A stretch of 51,108 nucleotides of DNA from the NCBI GenBank assembly GCA_003175935.1, contig PSRI01000192.1:1-51108 (forward strand), read 5' to 3'. The DNA comes from Bacteroidota bacterium (lineage in GTDB: Bacteria > Bacteroidota > Bacteroidia > Chitinophagales > Chitinophagaceae). The translations under genes and the position numbers were made by a program. This document shows, piece by piece, positions 9,745 to 18,646 of this stretch (position 1 is its first letter; every line of letters starts with the position of its first letter). The notes beneath the pieces were generated by a model, which searched no databases, was not told the DNA's origin, and saw only the letters and a program-made list of their open reading frames with translations.

Positions 9745-9856
9745 ACAATTGAATATTTTTTAGAAAAGTTTGTCGTTTGTAGTTTATAGTATTGTAGTAA
9801 TACAGATTTCTTGCGAACTAAAATCAGCATGCAGATCTGAAAAAACAACCAACAAA

Positions 9857-9954
9857 CCATAAACAAAAAACCATAAACAAAAAACCATAAACAACAGACC
9901 ATAAACAACAAACCATAAACAACAAACCATAAACAACAAGCAATAAACTATTAC
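9857..9954. repeat. Tandem array of seven 14-bp units
   Basis: The core CCATAAAC recurs every 14 bp at 9857, 9871, 9885, 9899, 9913 and 9927, with the variant CAATAAAC at 9941. The 6-bp linkers are AAAAAA or close to AACAAA. The array lies directly behind the stop of the permease at 9957-12329 and about 110 bp before the start of the next permease in the reading direction. Related sequence (GTTTATGGTTTGTGG-like) occurs near 346-363 and, inverted, near 31031-31060. Confidence 0.85.
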
Positions 9955-9956
9955 GC

Positions 9957-12329
9957 TTACTCCGTTCTCAGTGATTTCACAGGATTAGCAACGGCTGACT
10001 TAATAGCCTGGAAACTTACGGTAATCAAAGCAATGAGTATGGCCAGGATTCCCGCAAGAAGAAATACCCAGACTGAAATATGTATATGATATTGAAACTC
10101 CTTTAACCAGTTATTCATCACCAGCCATGCAAGTGGCGATGCGATAAGCAACGCGACAATGACCAGCGTTAAGAATTCTTTTGATAGAATTCCAAAGAGA
10201 GTAATAGGTCGCGCGCCAAGAACTTTTCGAATACCAAATTCCCTGGTGCGTTGTTCTGATGCAAACATTACGAGTCCGAGTAAACCCAAACAAGAAATAA
10301 ATATTCCCAGGAAAGCAAAATAGTTCGCGAGTTGATTTACTACCTGTTCATTCTTGTAGAGTTTTGCATACTCCTGGTCGGAAAAATTATAAGTGAATGG
10401 AAATTTTGGATTGAGTTCTTTGCAGGTTTTCTCCAAACTGGCTAATGCTTCTTTTGTTTTACCGGGCTGGGTTCTAACAAGTGCCTGTCCCCACTCAATA
10501 TTTTCTCCAAGTCGCAAAACGAGTGGATTAATGGGAGTATGGAGCGAGTTGAAATGAAAATCTTTCAACACACCCACAATCGTTCCCGGCTTCCTCCAAA
10601 ATGTAAGCGGTTTGCCGATTGGATCTTTATACCCAATAATTTTTACAGCGGATTCGTTCAAAATATATCCAACAGAATCCGTTCCGAAGTCTTTGGAAAA
10701 ATCTCTGCCTGCTGTTAGTTTCAAATTCATCGTCTTTACAAAATCGTAACCAACAGCAGACTGAGTAAATTCAATATCTGAACCCGGATCCTTTCCCGGC
10801 CAGTTAACACCACCTGTTCCATTATCTATATGCGTAGGATTGTCTGTAATGCGCGAAATATCTTTGATGCCCGGTTGATTTAATAAGTTGTTTTTAAAAA
10901 TGGCGTATTTATTTATAAGGTCTCCTTCCAGCGGAACATAAATTAAATTCTCACGATCGTAACCAAGATTCATTGTCTGGATATAATTTACCTGGTTCCT
11001 TATCACAATGGTTCCAATGATCAAAACAATTGAGAGCATAAATTGAAATACCACAAGGCCTTTACGAAACCAAAGTGCGCTATTTGAAAATTTAGGTAAA
11101 CCTTTCAGAACTTTTACTGGTCGGAATGAAGACAAATAAATTGCCGGATAACTTCCCGAAATTATTCCTGTTACCAGGGTCAGCCCAAATATTATCCCCC
11201 AGAAATAAGGATTACCCCAAGGAATATGTATTTGCTTTGCCGTAAGTAGATTAAACTGTGGTATCGCCAGAAGAACAAGAATCAGCGCAATTCCAATTGC
11301 TAAAAGGACAATCAGCATCGCTTCGCCGATAAATTGCCTGATCAACGCCATTCGAAGAGCCCCTACTACTTTTCTAACGCCAATTTCCTTTGCTCGTTTG
11401 ATTGCACGGGCTGTTGTTAGATTCATGAAATTGATACAGGCAATCAATAATATGAATATGGCAACTATGCTGAATAACCTTACATATTGGATTCTACCTC
11501 CTGAAATATTTCCGGCTTTATCAAAATTGCTGCGCAGATATACTTCACCGTAATTTTCCATGCCCAGGCGAATAAAGCTTCGCTTAGTTTGTTCCTTGTT
11601 GTAAGCATCCAAAAACCTGTTGATCTTGGCCGCAAATGCTTTTGGATCGCTGTTTTTGTGGAGCATTACGTAAGTTGTAGGTCCATTGTTTGTCCAGTCT
11701 TTAGCCCAACTATTATTTGCAAGAAAATGTTTCCATGTGAGGAGATAGTCGAATTGAACAGAACTGTTTTCCTGAATATTTTCAAAAACAGCAGTGATTT
11801 TAAATTCTTCGTTATTTTGATAGCGGACAGTCTGGTTTATTGCTTTTGCAGGCGAACCAAAAAATTCATTTGCAAACTTCCTCGAAACAGCGATATCAGA
11901 TGGCGAGACCAACGCATTTTCTGCTTTTCCTTCTATAAGTTTGAACGAAAACATTTTAAAGAAATCTTCGCCTGCATAATTGCCATCTTCCTTAATAATT
12001 TTATTGTTTGCTTCAAAGGTTGCTAATTCATTCCAGGCAAAATTTGTGGAGTATTCGACTTCTGGCAAGACTTTTTTCATTTCTTCGGCCATAACTCCCG
12101 GGCCTCCAAAGAAAGAGCTCACTTCTCCATCGCGATGTTGATTTTCGTAGATAGTATAAATCCTCGAAACATTTGAATGAAATTTATCGACGCGATATTC
12201 ATCGTTCACCCAGAGCATGATCAGCAGGCTGCAGGCTAGTCCAAGGGCAAGACCCATAATATTGATCAGCGAAAAAACTTTGTTTTTCTGAAGATTGCGA
12301 ATGGCTGTCAATAAATAGTTCCTAAACAT
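9957..12329 (-). CDS. FtsX/MacB-like ABC transporter permease (790 aa)
   Basis: The fourth permease paralogue. Its start MFRNYLLTAIRNLQKNK fits the family. TM1 is at about residues 20-40, and the periplasmic domain includes the conserved DIAVSRKFANEFFG segment. KEIGVRKVVGA and REFGIRKVLGA mark the cytoplasmic loops of the two FtsX halves; the second has Phe where paralogues have Ile. The tail is ANPVKSLRTE. The gene sits in the middle of the four-gene head-to-tail array, with a repeat-filled gap on each side. It may be read from its own promoter or through from the gene at 12493-14877. Confidence 0.9.
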   Translation of the reverse strand: MFRNYLLTAIRNLQKNKVFSLINIMGLALGLACSLLIMLWVNDEYRVDKFHSNVSRIYTIYENQHRDGEVSSFFGGPGVMAEEMKKVLPEVEYSTNFAWNELATFEANNKIIKEDGNYAGEDFFKMFSFKLIEGKAENALVSPSDIAVSRKFANEFFGSPAKAINQTVRYQNNEEFKITAVFENIQENSSVQFDYLLTWKHFLANNSWAKDWTNNGPTTYVMLHKNSDPKAFAAKINRFLDAYNKEQTKRSFIRLGMENYGEVYLRSNFDKAGNISGGRIQYVRLFSIVAIFILLIACINFMNLTTARAIKRAKEIGVRKVVGALRMALIRQFIGEAMLIVLLAIGIALILVLLAIPQFNLLTAKQIHIPWGNPYFWGIIFGLTLVTGIISGSYPAIYLSSFRPVKVLKGLPKFSNSALWFRKGLVVFQFMLSIVLIIGTIVIRNQVNYIQTMNLGYDRENLIYVPLEGDLINKYAIFKNNLLNQPGIKDISRITDNPTHIDNGTGGVNWPGKDPGSDIEFTQSAVGYDFVKTMNLKLTAGRDFSKDFGTDSVGYILNESAVKIIGYKDPIGKPLTFWRKPGTIVGVLKDFHFNSLHTPINPLVLRLGENIEWGQALVRTQPGKTKEALASLEKTCKELNPKFPFTYNFSDQEYAKLYKNEQVVNQLANYFAFLGIFISCLGLLGLVMFASEQRTREFGIRKVLGARPITLFGILSKEFLTLVIVALLIASPLAWLVMNNWLKEFQYHIHISVWVFLLAGILAILIALITVSFQAIKSAVANPVKSLRTE

Positions 12330-12339
12330 GATGAGTTTA

Positions 12340-12488
12340 TTTAGTATTGAGTACTTAGTACTTAGACAAAAAATCCCTAAACTATAAACCGAACTTTGAA
12401 CGTTAAACCTTTAACAAACTTTCCTGCCTGCCGGCCTTGCTTCGCTCAAGCTTCGCGAAGGCGAGCAGGCAGGCAGCGTTCAACTTTC
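12340..12488. repeat. Intergenic repeats: GTACTTAGTAC and GC-rich hairpin element
   Basis: Between two permease genes lie a copy of the GTACTTAGTACTTAG repeat (about 12346-12367) and a 53-bp element at 12423-12475. The outer arms of that element, CCTGCCTGC and GCAGGCAGG, are complementary, and its core GCTTCGCTCAAGCTTCGCGA is identical to the copy at 3215-3265. The element is REP/BIME-like in form. Short GAACGTTAAAC-type A/T-rich repeats separate the two. Confidence 0.75.
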
Positions 12489-12492
12489 AACA

Positions 12493-14877
12493 TTATTCCG
12501 TACGAAGACTCTGTATTGGATTCGAAAGGGCTGCTTTGATAGCCTGAAAACTCACGGTGATAATTGTGATTAGTAAAGCGATCAAAGAAGCTAAGACAAA
12601 TACTTCCCAGCTAATACTGATCCGGTAATCATAATTTTTCAACCAGCTATGTAAATAATAATATGCTACGGGTGCTGAAATGATGCAGGATAATAATACC
12701 AGTATTACGAATTCAGTTGAAAGCAATCTCCAGAGGTTGACCACACTCGCACCTAAGACTTTTCTTATACCGATTTCTTTGGTTCTTTGTTCGGCGACAA
12801 AACTGGCCATGCCAAATAAACCCAGGCAAGAAATAAATATCGCAAGAACGGCAAAATAGGAGGAGAGTTTGCCAATGCGTTCCTCTGCTTTGAATTTGTT
12901 TCCAAAATCTTCATCAACGAATTTGTAGTCGAAAGGAACATCCGGAGTATATTTTTTCAAAACAGCTTCAATTGTTTTTAATGAAGCGGTGGCGCTCTTT
13001 TTTGAATTTAATCTCATCATCAGGTTATACATATTGTCATACTTACCGATGTGATATAGCGTTGGACGTACAGGATAAAACGGAGATTCCTGCATAATAT
13101 CCTTGATAACGGCAATGATTGTATATTGCTGATTATCCCATTTCAATATTTTGCCAACGGGATCTTTGAAGCCTAAAAATTTTGCAGCAGATTCATTGAT
13201 GATGAATGCTGCAGAATCGGTGGCATATTCTCTCGAGAAATCTCTTCCTTCCTTGATTTTCCACTTTACAGTTTTGCCAAAATCGTAAGAGACTGTGTTA
13301 TTAGGAAAATCTACTGAGAGATTGGGATCTTTTCCCTCCCAGTCGAACCCACCATTGGAATTCCATACCCCTGTAAGCGGACTATTGGACGCAGTCATTT
13401 CTTCAACAGCTCCCGCATTGATCAATTCGGATCTTATTGCATCAAAATGGTCTTTATATTCCTTTTCAAAACCCATATTGATCATATTATTTCGGGAATA
13501 ACCGATCGGCCTGTCCTTCGCATATTGAATTTGCTGGTAAACAATGATGGTACCAATAATGAGCATAACGGAGACTGTAAACTGTAGAACCACCAAAATT
13601 CTTCTGGGTATGGCAGCATTTTTTCCAGCCTTGAAAGTTCCTTTCAAAACTTTCAATGGTTGAAATGAAGAAAGATATAATGCAGGGTAACTACCAGCAA
13701 GCATTCCCGTTAGTAGGATAAACACGATGCTTGCAAGCCAGAAATAAAGGTTGGTCCATGGCATCGAAATTTTCTTTCCGGCAACATCATTAAATAATGG
13801 GAGTAAAAGAGCAACCAGTACTATGGCTAATATGAAGGATAGCAAAACAACCACATAAGATTCCGCAAAAAACTGTTTCACAATTTGCCAGCGCAGGGAA
13901 CCAATTGCCTTGCGAATGCCGACTTCCCTGGCCCGCTTTTCGCTTCTTGCTGTGCTAAGGTTCATAAAATTGATGCAGGCAAGTACTAACACAAAAATTC
14001 CAATGATGCCAAACAGCCATACGTACCTGATGTTTCCTCCTGTATTGATGCCCTGCTTAAATTCACTGTAGAGGTTCCATTTGCTCATGGGATGAAGAAA
14101 TACAACCCATTTGGTCCTTTTTTCTTCCGGACCCACATTATCAAGCTTTACATTCTTTATTTTTTCGGATACTTTTTTCATATCCGCATTATCAGCAATC
14201 TGTACAAAAGTTTGAGAAAAGTTGCTACCCCAGGGTTCGTTCATTTTTTTGACCCATGGATTTTCAATGAGCCACAAACTCCAGGGCATTATGACTTTTA
14301 CTTCGCGAAAAGTTGTGTTGTCAGGTAGATCTTCATAAACACCTGTAACTTTTACGTCATCGATCCTGTCGAGCCTCAGCGTTTTGTTGATGGGGTCAGT
14401 TTCTCCAAAAATTGCTTTTGCAGTTGATTCAGAAAGTAAAATAGAATGAGGATCTTTCAATCCCTGCCTGGTGCCTTTCAGCATTTTCAAGGTGAGCATA
14501 TCGGGCGCTTCATCTTCAATATAAAATCCAACCTTGCTATAATTTTTATTGTCGATGCTTAATAAATGTCCACCTATCCACGACGCCTGCAATACATACT
14601 TAAAATCACTTCCATATTTTGATTTTATTTCCGGACCCATTAGGGCAGGATTTGCAGTTTGTGTTCCAATTTCACCATTGAAATTTGCACTCTGCATTAC
14701 CTGGGCAATGCGCTCATAATTTTTGTGATATTTATCGTAGGAAAGTTCATCCCATACCCACAATCCGATTAGTAATGCGACAGCCATTCCAACAGCCAGA
14801 CCGCCAATGTTGATTGCACTATATCCTTTGCTTTTGATAAGGTTGCGCCAGGCCACCCTGAAATAGTTTTTGATCAT
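12493..14877 (-). CDS. FtsX/MacB-like ABC transporter permease (794 aa)
   Basis: The fifth permease paralogue and first gene of the minus-strand array. It begins MIKNYFRVAWRNLIKSKGYS, then TM1. REVGIRKAIGS follows the first TM block and KEIGIRKVLGA lies in the second. The tail SNPIQSLRTE differs slightly from the common ANPVKSLRTE. The two-half architecture (1 + 3 TM twice, with two periplasmic domains) is intact. The upstream gap contains dispersed repeats and is the likely site of the promoter for the array. As with the others, no ATP-binding subunit is encoded nearby. Confidence 0.9.
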   Translation of the reverse strand: MIKNYFRVAWRNLIKSKGYSAINIGGLAVGMAVALLIGLWVWDELSYDKYHKNYERIAQVMQSANFNGEIGTQTANPALMGPEIKSKYGSDFKYVLQASWIGGHLLSIDNKNYSKVGFYIEDEAPDMLTLKMLKGTRQGLKDPHSILLSESTAKAIFGETDPINKTLRLDRIDDVKVTGVYEDLPDNTTFREVKVIMPWSLWLIENPWVKKMNEPWGSNFSQTFVQIADNADMKKVSEKIKNVKLDNVGPEEKRTKWVVFLHPMSKWNLYSEFKQGINTGGNIRYVWLFGIIGIFVLVLACINFMNLSTARSEKRAREVGIRKAIGSLRWQIVKQFFAESYVVVLLSFILAIVLVALLLPLFNDVAGKKISMPWTNLYFWLASIVFILLTGMLAGSYPALYLSSFQPLKVLKGTFKAGKNAAIPRRILVVLQFTVSVMLIIGTIIVYQQIQYAKDRPIGYSRNNMINMGFEKEYKDHFDAIRSELINAGAVEEMTASNSPLTGVWNSNGGFDWEGKDPNLSVDFPNNTVSYDFGKTVKWKIKEGRDFSREYATDSAAFIINESAAKFLGFKDPVGKILKWDNQQYTIIAVIKDIMQESPFYPVRPTLYHIGKYDNMYNLMMRLNSKKSATASLKTIEAVLKKYTPDVPFDYKFVDEDFGNKFKAEERIGKLSSYFAVLAIFISCLGLFGMASFVAEQRTKEIGIRKVLGASVVNLWRLLSTEFVILVLLSCIISAPVAYYYLHSWLKNYDYRISISWEVFVLASLIALLITIITVSFQAIKAALSNPIQSLRTE

Positions 14878-15260
14878 TTATTGAGAGTTTAGAAAGTTTC
14901 ACGCAAAGACGCCAAGCTCCGCAAAGCCGCAGGTCCCGATGAATATCGGGGGCGCTAGTTTGCATTGAAAAACATGCCATTATACAAGAGCTTGATATTG
15001 TAAATGTTATAACCGAACAATCTACGATTTTGTTCGTTTTTGATACAGTTACTGTGCTTTTTTGATACCCCGGTTAGCCAATTAGAAAAGGTATAAACCT
15101 GGATTTCATATATCATTTTAAAGTCTTCACTCATCAAAAAATGTTGCGTCCTTGCGCCGCTTTGTGAGTTATCGAGAAATCTTCAGATTTTTTTAGAACT
15201 CGCCAAAGATTTATTTTCGGATAGAATATCTCCTCAATCTTCATTCAAAAATCAACGACC
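14878..15260. repeat. Intergenic region with two dispersed repeat copies
   Basis: This 383-bp gap separates divergent genes and should hold both promoters. A repeat at about 14897-14951 (TTTCACGCAAAGACGCCAAG and onward) ends in CCCGAT-GAAT-ATCGGG, a hairpin. Its segment 14920-14941 is exactly reverse-complementary to 31625-31646 over 22 bp. A second, opposite-facing member lies at about 15143-15181 (GTTGCGTCCTTGCGCCGC). A 60-codon minus-strand frame between them starts just before the second repeat and has no family resemblance, so I do not call it. Confidence 0.65.
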
Positions 15261-16220
15261 ATGCTTACCCGCAGAAAATTCCTCAATCAGTCCGGTTCAT
15301 TCGCTCTCGGTGGATTAATCTTTTCAAAATTCGCAGAAGAAGGCTTTTTCCCTGGAAAAAAGATGTCTACTCCAATCGGACTACAACTTTATACGCTTGG
15401 TGATTTGATGATTACAGATCCGAAGGGAACACTTGAAAAGTTGGCTGCAATTGGATACAGGGAAGTTGAAAGTGCAGGTTCTCAAAAAGGAAATTACTAC
15501 GGATATAAGCCCAAAGAATTTGCTGCGCTTGTAAAAGGTGCAGGTTTGCATTGGCGCTCCGCCCATATCGCCGGTGCTCCATTTACAATGGATCAAGTGA
15601 TGAGAATGGCGAAAACTGCAGAAGATTCTGCCAGGATTCAAAAAATGATGGAGAAATTTAAAGACAGGCCCAAAACTGCAAACCTGAAAGAAAACTATCA
15701 GCAAATTGCTGATGAAGCTGCAGAAGGAGGTATAAGTTATGTGGTTTGTTCAAGTATTCCGGTTCACACCATGGATGAAATAAAAACTGCGGTTGATGTT
15801 TTCAACAAAGCTGGTGAAGCATGTAAGAAAAATGGTGTTCAGTTTGCCTATCATAATCACACAACTGAATTTGATGATGTGGAAGGACATCGTCCATTTG
15901 ATTATATTCTTTCGAATACAGACAAGAACAATGTGAAAATGGAACTCGATCTCGCCTGGGCAACTAAAGCGAATCAGGATCCCGTTGCATTATTCAAATT
16001 GCATCCGGGACGATTCCCGTTATGGCATGTGAAAGATCTTGACAAAACAAATAAAAATCCCGCCGAAGTAGGCACTGGAATAGTTGACTTCAAAAACATT
16101 TTTGCAAATGCGAAGGAATCTGGTATGAAATATTTCTTCGTTGAGCAGGATGGTGCTCCGCAGCCATTACAAAATGTTGCCAATAGTTACGCGTATCTGA
16201 GCAAGATGATGAAGTCTTAG
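15261..16220 (+). CDS. Tat-exported TIM-barrel protein, sugar-phosphate isomerase/epimerase-like
   Basis: A 319-residue protein with an N-terminal twin-arginine leader (LTRRKFLNQSGSFALGG). The rest resembles the xylose isomerase-like TIM-barrel family (AP_endonuc_2 fold). Visible family features are PIGLQLYTLG at the first strand, AYHNHTTEFD near residue 196, MELDLAWATK, LWHVKDLDK and FFVEQDG, where the His, Asp and Glu residues would bind a divalent metal. Such proteins isomerise, epimerise or oxidise sugars; exported members in Bacteroidota mostly lack a defined reaction. The stop overlaps that of the convergent LytTR gene by a few bases. Two related proteins lie at the right end of the window. 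Confidence 0.85.
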   Translation: MLTRRKFLNQSGSFALGGLIFSKFAEEGFFPGKKMSTPIGLQLYTLGDLMITDPKGTLEKLAAIGYREVESAGSQKGNYYGYKPKEFAALVKGAGLHWRSAHIAGAPFTMDQVMRMAKTAEDSARIQKMMEKFKDRPKTANLKENYQQIADEAAEGGISYVVCSSIPVHTMDEIKTAVDVFNKAGEACKKNGVQFAYHNHTTEFDDVEGHRPFDYILSNTDKNNVKMELDLAWATKANQDPVALFKLHPGRFPLWHVKDLDKTNKNPAEVGTGIVDFKNIFANAKESGMKYFFVEQDGAPQPLQNVANSYAYLSKMMKS

Positions 16221-16936
16221 CGCTTTACTAACCGGCCCTTCAATAATTTATCCATTACTGTTTCATGCAAACCCTGACTAATGATCAATTGAACATCCTG
16301 CAAATTGACCAGGTTGCCATCAATACTCGATATTTTATTGGTATTAATGATTGTGGATTTATGAATTCTAAGAAAAATATCCGCAGGTAAATTCTCCTCT
16401 ATAGCTTTCAGGGTTAAGTAAACGATCAGGTGTTTAGATTCTGTGTGTAAGAGGACGTAATTCTGCCTGGCCTCGGCATAAACCAATTCGTCATAGAGCA
16501 CTTTTTCAATCTTCCCATTTGCTTTTACGTAAAAATGGTCGACATCAGCACGCAACGGACTGATTTTTTCATTCTTCAAATTCAAATGTTCCTTTGCCCT
16601 GTTACAGGCCTTTAAGAATCTTTCAAAAGAAAATGGTTTAACCAAATAATCGAGTGCGTTCCATTCAAATCCTTCCAATGCAAATTCAATATAGGCTGTA
16701 GTAAGAATAACCGGAGGCAATTTTGTTGCACTTCTCAAAAATTCCAAACCGCTCATTTTCGGCATATTGATATCCAGGAAAATGAGGTCAACTTCATTCT
16801 CACTAAGAAAACTCGCAGCCTTCAAAGGATTTTCAAGTTTGGCGATCAATTCCAAATAATCAATTTCCTCAATGAATTCCGAAAGAATTTTACGAGCAAC
16901 GGGTTCATCATCCACTATAATGCACTTAATTTTCAT
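16217..16936 (-). CDS. LytTR-family response regulator
   Basis: A 239-residue two-component response regulator. The receiver domain (about 1-120) has the acidic pair DD at 9-10, the phosphoacceptor Asp55 in LIFLDINMP, Thr in VILTTAYIEFAL and Lys in YLVKPFSFERF. A LytTR DNA-binding domain follows (about 135-235), with FLRIHKSTIINTNKI. It overlaps the end of the sensor kinase gene by 11 bp, so the two are co-transcribed and probably translationally coupled. LytTR regulators usually bind direct repeats; no target site is certain here. The adjacent DoxX gene and the permease genes are possible targets, by position only. Confidence 0.93.
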   Translation of the reverse strand: MKIKCIIVDDEPVARKILSEFIEEIDYLELIAKLENPLKAASFLSENEVDLIFLDINMPKMSGLEFLRSATKLPPVILTTAYIEFALEGFEWNALDYLVKPFSFERFLKACNRAKEHLNLKNEKISPLRADVDHFYVKANGKIEKVLYDELVYAEARQNYVLLHTESKHLIVYLTLKAIEENLPADIFLRIHKSTIINTNKISSIDGNLVNLQDVQLIISQGLHETVMDKLLKGRLVKR

Positions 16937-17948
16937 TCAACTCTATTTTTAGATTTACTGCGAAAAAGGTTTCAGATTCATTCACGGCTAATTCGTGCCT
17001 GTCACCGTATTGCAGGGCCAGTCTTCTTCTGGCATTATTTAGTCCGATTCCCCTGCTTGTCCTTTCTATTTTGTCGGGATGATCTGTAGTATTTGAGCAG
17101 GTAAATAATAGTTCATTTTCATTTTTCCTGAACTCAATATTCACTTCGCTGCCCAGGCCGCTTCCTACATACTTAAAAGCATTCTCCACAAAGGTGATAA
17201 AGAGGAGTGGGGCAATTTCAAAACCTCTTACATTGTCTTCTACTAAAAAATTAACAGTAAGATCTTCTTCCTTCCTTGGTTTTTGCAGGTGGACATAATT
17301 TTGGAGATAATTAATTTCCTTCTCGATAGGTACACTTGTTCGGTTGCAGTCATATAGTTGATACCTCAACATTTCCGAAAAATTCAATAACATATTTCTT
17401 GCGGTGGAATTTTGCTTTTCGATATTTCCGAAAATTGAATGGAGAGAATTAAACAAAAAATGGGGATTGAACTGGGCATTTAAAAATTCCATTTCCACTT
17501 TGGATTTCTCCTTTGTTATTTGTTCCAGCTGTTGCTGAAACCTGAACCTGTCAAGAATAATTTTACCCGAAACAATGCAAAGGGTCCACAATAAAATATT
17601 TACGAAAGAAGTAATAAATATTGCCTGGTAACTTGGTTGAGGCTTGCCGGGAAAAAAATATGCTGAATTTAAATACGCAGCTACCGGTACCCGAAGTATA
17701 GCCGCTATTGTAATTCCACATACAAACAACAAAGCATACCGCACATATTTCCTTTTGTAAAGAAACCTGGGTATGGCGAAATAAACATTGTAATAAAAGT
17801 TGATTGCAATAAATACAAGATAACAAAACTCAATTGTGGCTGTATGCGAAATGGCGAAGGCTCTTTTTTGAAATACCATCACCCAAAATAAATAGAGTGC
17901 TCCCCAGGCAAGAGCATGCACTACATAAGCATTTTTATTTTTTCTCAT
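16926..17948 (-). CDS. LytS/YehU-type sensor histidine kinase
   Basis: A 340-residue membrane sensor kinase of the His_kinase (PF06580-type) group. Four TM helices span about residues 10-130 with no recognisable extracytoplasmic domain. A short coiled coil (about 134-155) leads to the phosphoacceptor motif NAQFNPHFLFNSLHS with His163. The ATPase part shows LLFITFVENAFKYVG (N box) and GIGLNNARRRLALQYG (G box). This type phosphorylates the LytTR regulator encoded immediately downstream. A 22-bp inverted repeat lies just upstream of its start codon at 17953-17974. The signal sensed is unknown. Confidence 0.93.
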   Translation of the reverse strand: MRKNKNAYVVHALAWGALYLFWVMVFQKRAFAISHTATIEFCYLVFIAINFYYNVYFAIPRFLYKRKYVRYALLFVCGITIAAILRVPVAAYLNSAYFFPGKPQPSYQAIFITSFVNILLWTLCIVSGKIILDRFRFQQQLEQITKEKSKVEMEFLNAQFNPHFLFNSLHSIFGNIEKQNSTARNMLLNFSEMLRYQLYDCNRTSVPIEKEINYLQNYVHLQKPRKEEDLTVNFLVEDNVRGFEIAPLLFITFVENAFKYVGSGLGSEVNIEFRKNENELLFTCSNTTDHPDKIERTSRGIGLNNARRRLALQYGDRHELAVNESETFFAVNLKIELNEN

Positions 17949-17952
17949 TCTT

Positions 17953-17974
17953 ACAAAAGTTTCCAGGCTTTTGT
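17953..17974. promoter_or_regulatory. Inverted repeat upstream of the sensor kinase gene
   Basis: ACAAAAG, an 8-bp spacer, then CTTTTGT, ending 5 bp from the kinase start codon, in the 164-bp divergent gap shared with the DoxX gene. It could be an operator or a 5'-UTR hairpin. No regulator can be assigned. Confidence 0.4.
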
Positions 17975-18121
17975 CACGATTGATTCGAAAGTCAATTATT
18001 GCATTTTCAATTTCGGGGGTATGGTCAAGGAAAGGAACTGGATCATGTAAAACTTAAATTCTGCGCCTTTTTATGTCCTTCTTTTGGTTCAAAATAATCT
18101 ATTAATTCAAAATTGAGCGTA

Positions 18122-18646
18122 ATGAAAAAGTTAATTAACTGGATATGCAATCCTCCAGTGAATGGCCCATCTGCCATTTTGTTCCTGAGGTTGATGGCGG
18201 GGGCTGTGTTTTTTTGGGAAGGCATCCTGAAATTTGTTTATCCAAACCAGGGTGTAGGAAGGTTTACGAAGCTGGGGTTCCCTATTCCCGAAACCATGGC
18301 CAATTTCGTGGCAACAGCTGAGATTATCGGCGGATTACTGCTGATACTTGGCCTCTTTACCCGTTTTGTAGCCATTTATTTTATAGCAGAAATGATCGTC
18401 GCGATCCTCTCAACGAAAATCTCTCTATACCTGGGAACCAGCCCATTGCCCTTACCAGCCGCCCCACCCAAGATAGGTTTCTGGGCGGTTTTGCATGAAA
18501 TTCGATCCGACTATGCCCAAACACTTACCTGTGTTTTTCTTTTGATTGAAGGAGCTGGCAGGAAATCTCTCGATGCCGTCAGGTCTAAAATCAATCCTTC
18601 CGTTGAGAAGAAAAAAATAGTTTCAGTTAGTTCATACTCCCGATGA
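18122..18646 (+). CDS. DoxX family membrane protein
   Basis: A 174-residue integral membrane protein of the DoxX/DoxD group with four hydrophobic segments. Family marks are LFLRLMAGAVFFWEGILKF near residue 20, FVATAEIIGGLLLILGLFTR near 65, and a C-terminal TM with TLTCVFLLIEGAG. A TTG three codons upstream is in frame, but the ATG at 18122 (MKKLINW) is the better start. Related proteins are linked to quinone/thiosulfate metabolism or to oxidative-stress complexes; the function here is open. The last codons and the stop (CGA TGA) come from a 58-bp tandem repeat beginning at 18639. It is divergent from the LytS/LytTR pair. Confidence 0.85.
   Translation: MKKLINWICNPPVNGPSAILFLRLMAGAVFFWEGILKFVYPNQGVGRFTKLGFPIPETMANFVATAEIIGGLLLILGLFTRFVAIYFIAEMIVAILSTKISLYLGTSPLPLPAAPPKIGFWAVLHEIRSDYAQTLTCVFLLIEGAGRKSLDAVRSKINPSVEKKKIVSVSSYSR

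Noticed and set aside
9845-9954. Regular repeats that might be a CRISPR array
   Set aside because: Units are only 14 bp with near-constant 6-bp linkers, there are no spacers of 25-40 bp, and no cas genes are present.
14955-15137. 60-codon minus-strand frame in the gap upstream of the permease array
   Set aside because: It begins just before a dispersed repeat, has no family resemblance and lies where divergent promoters are expected.
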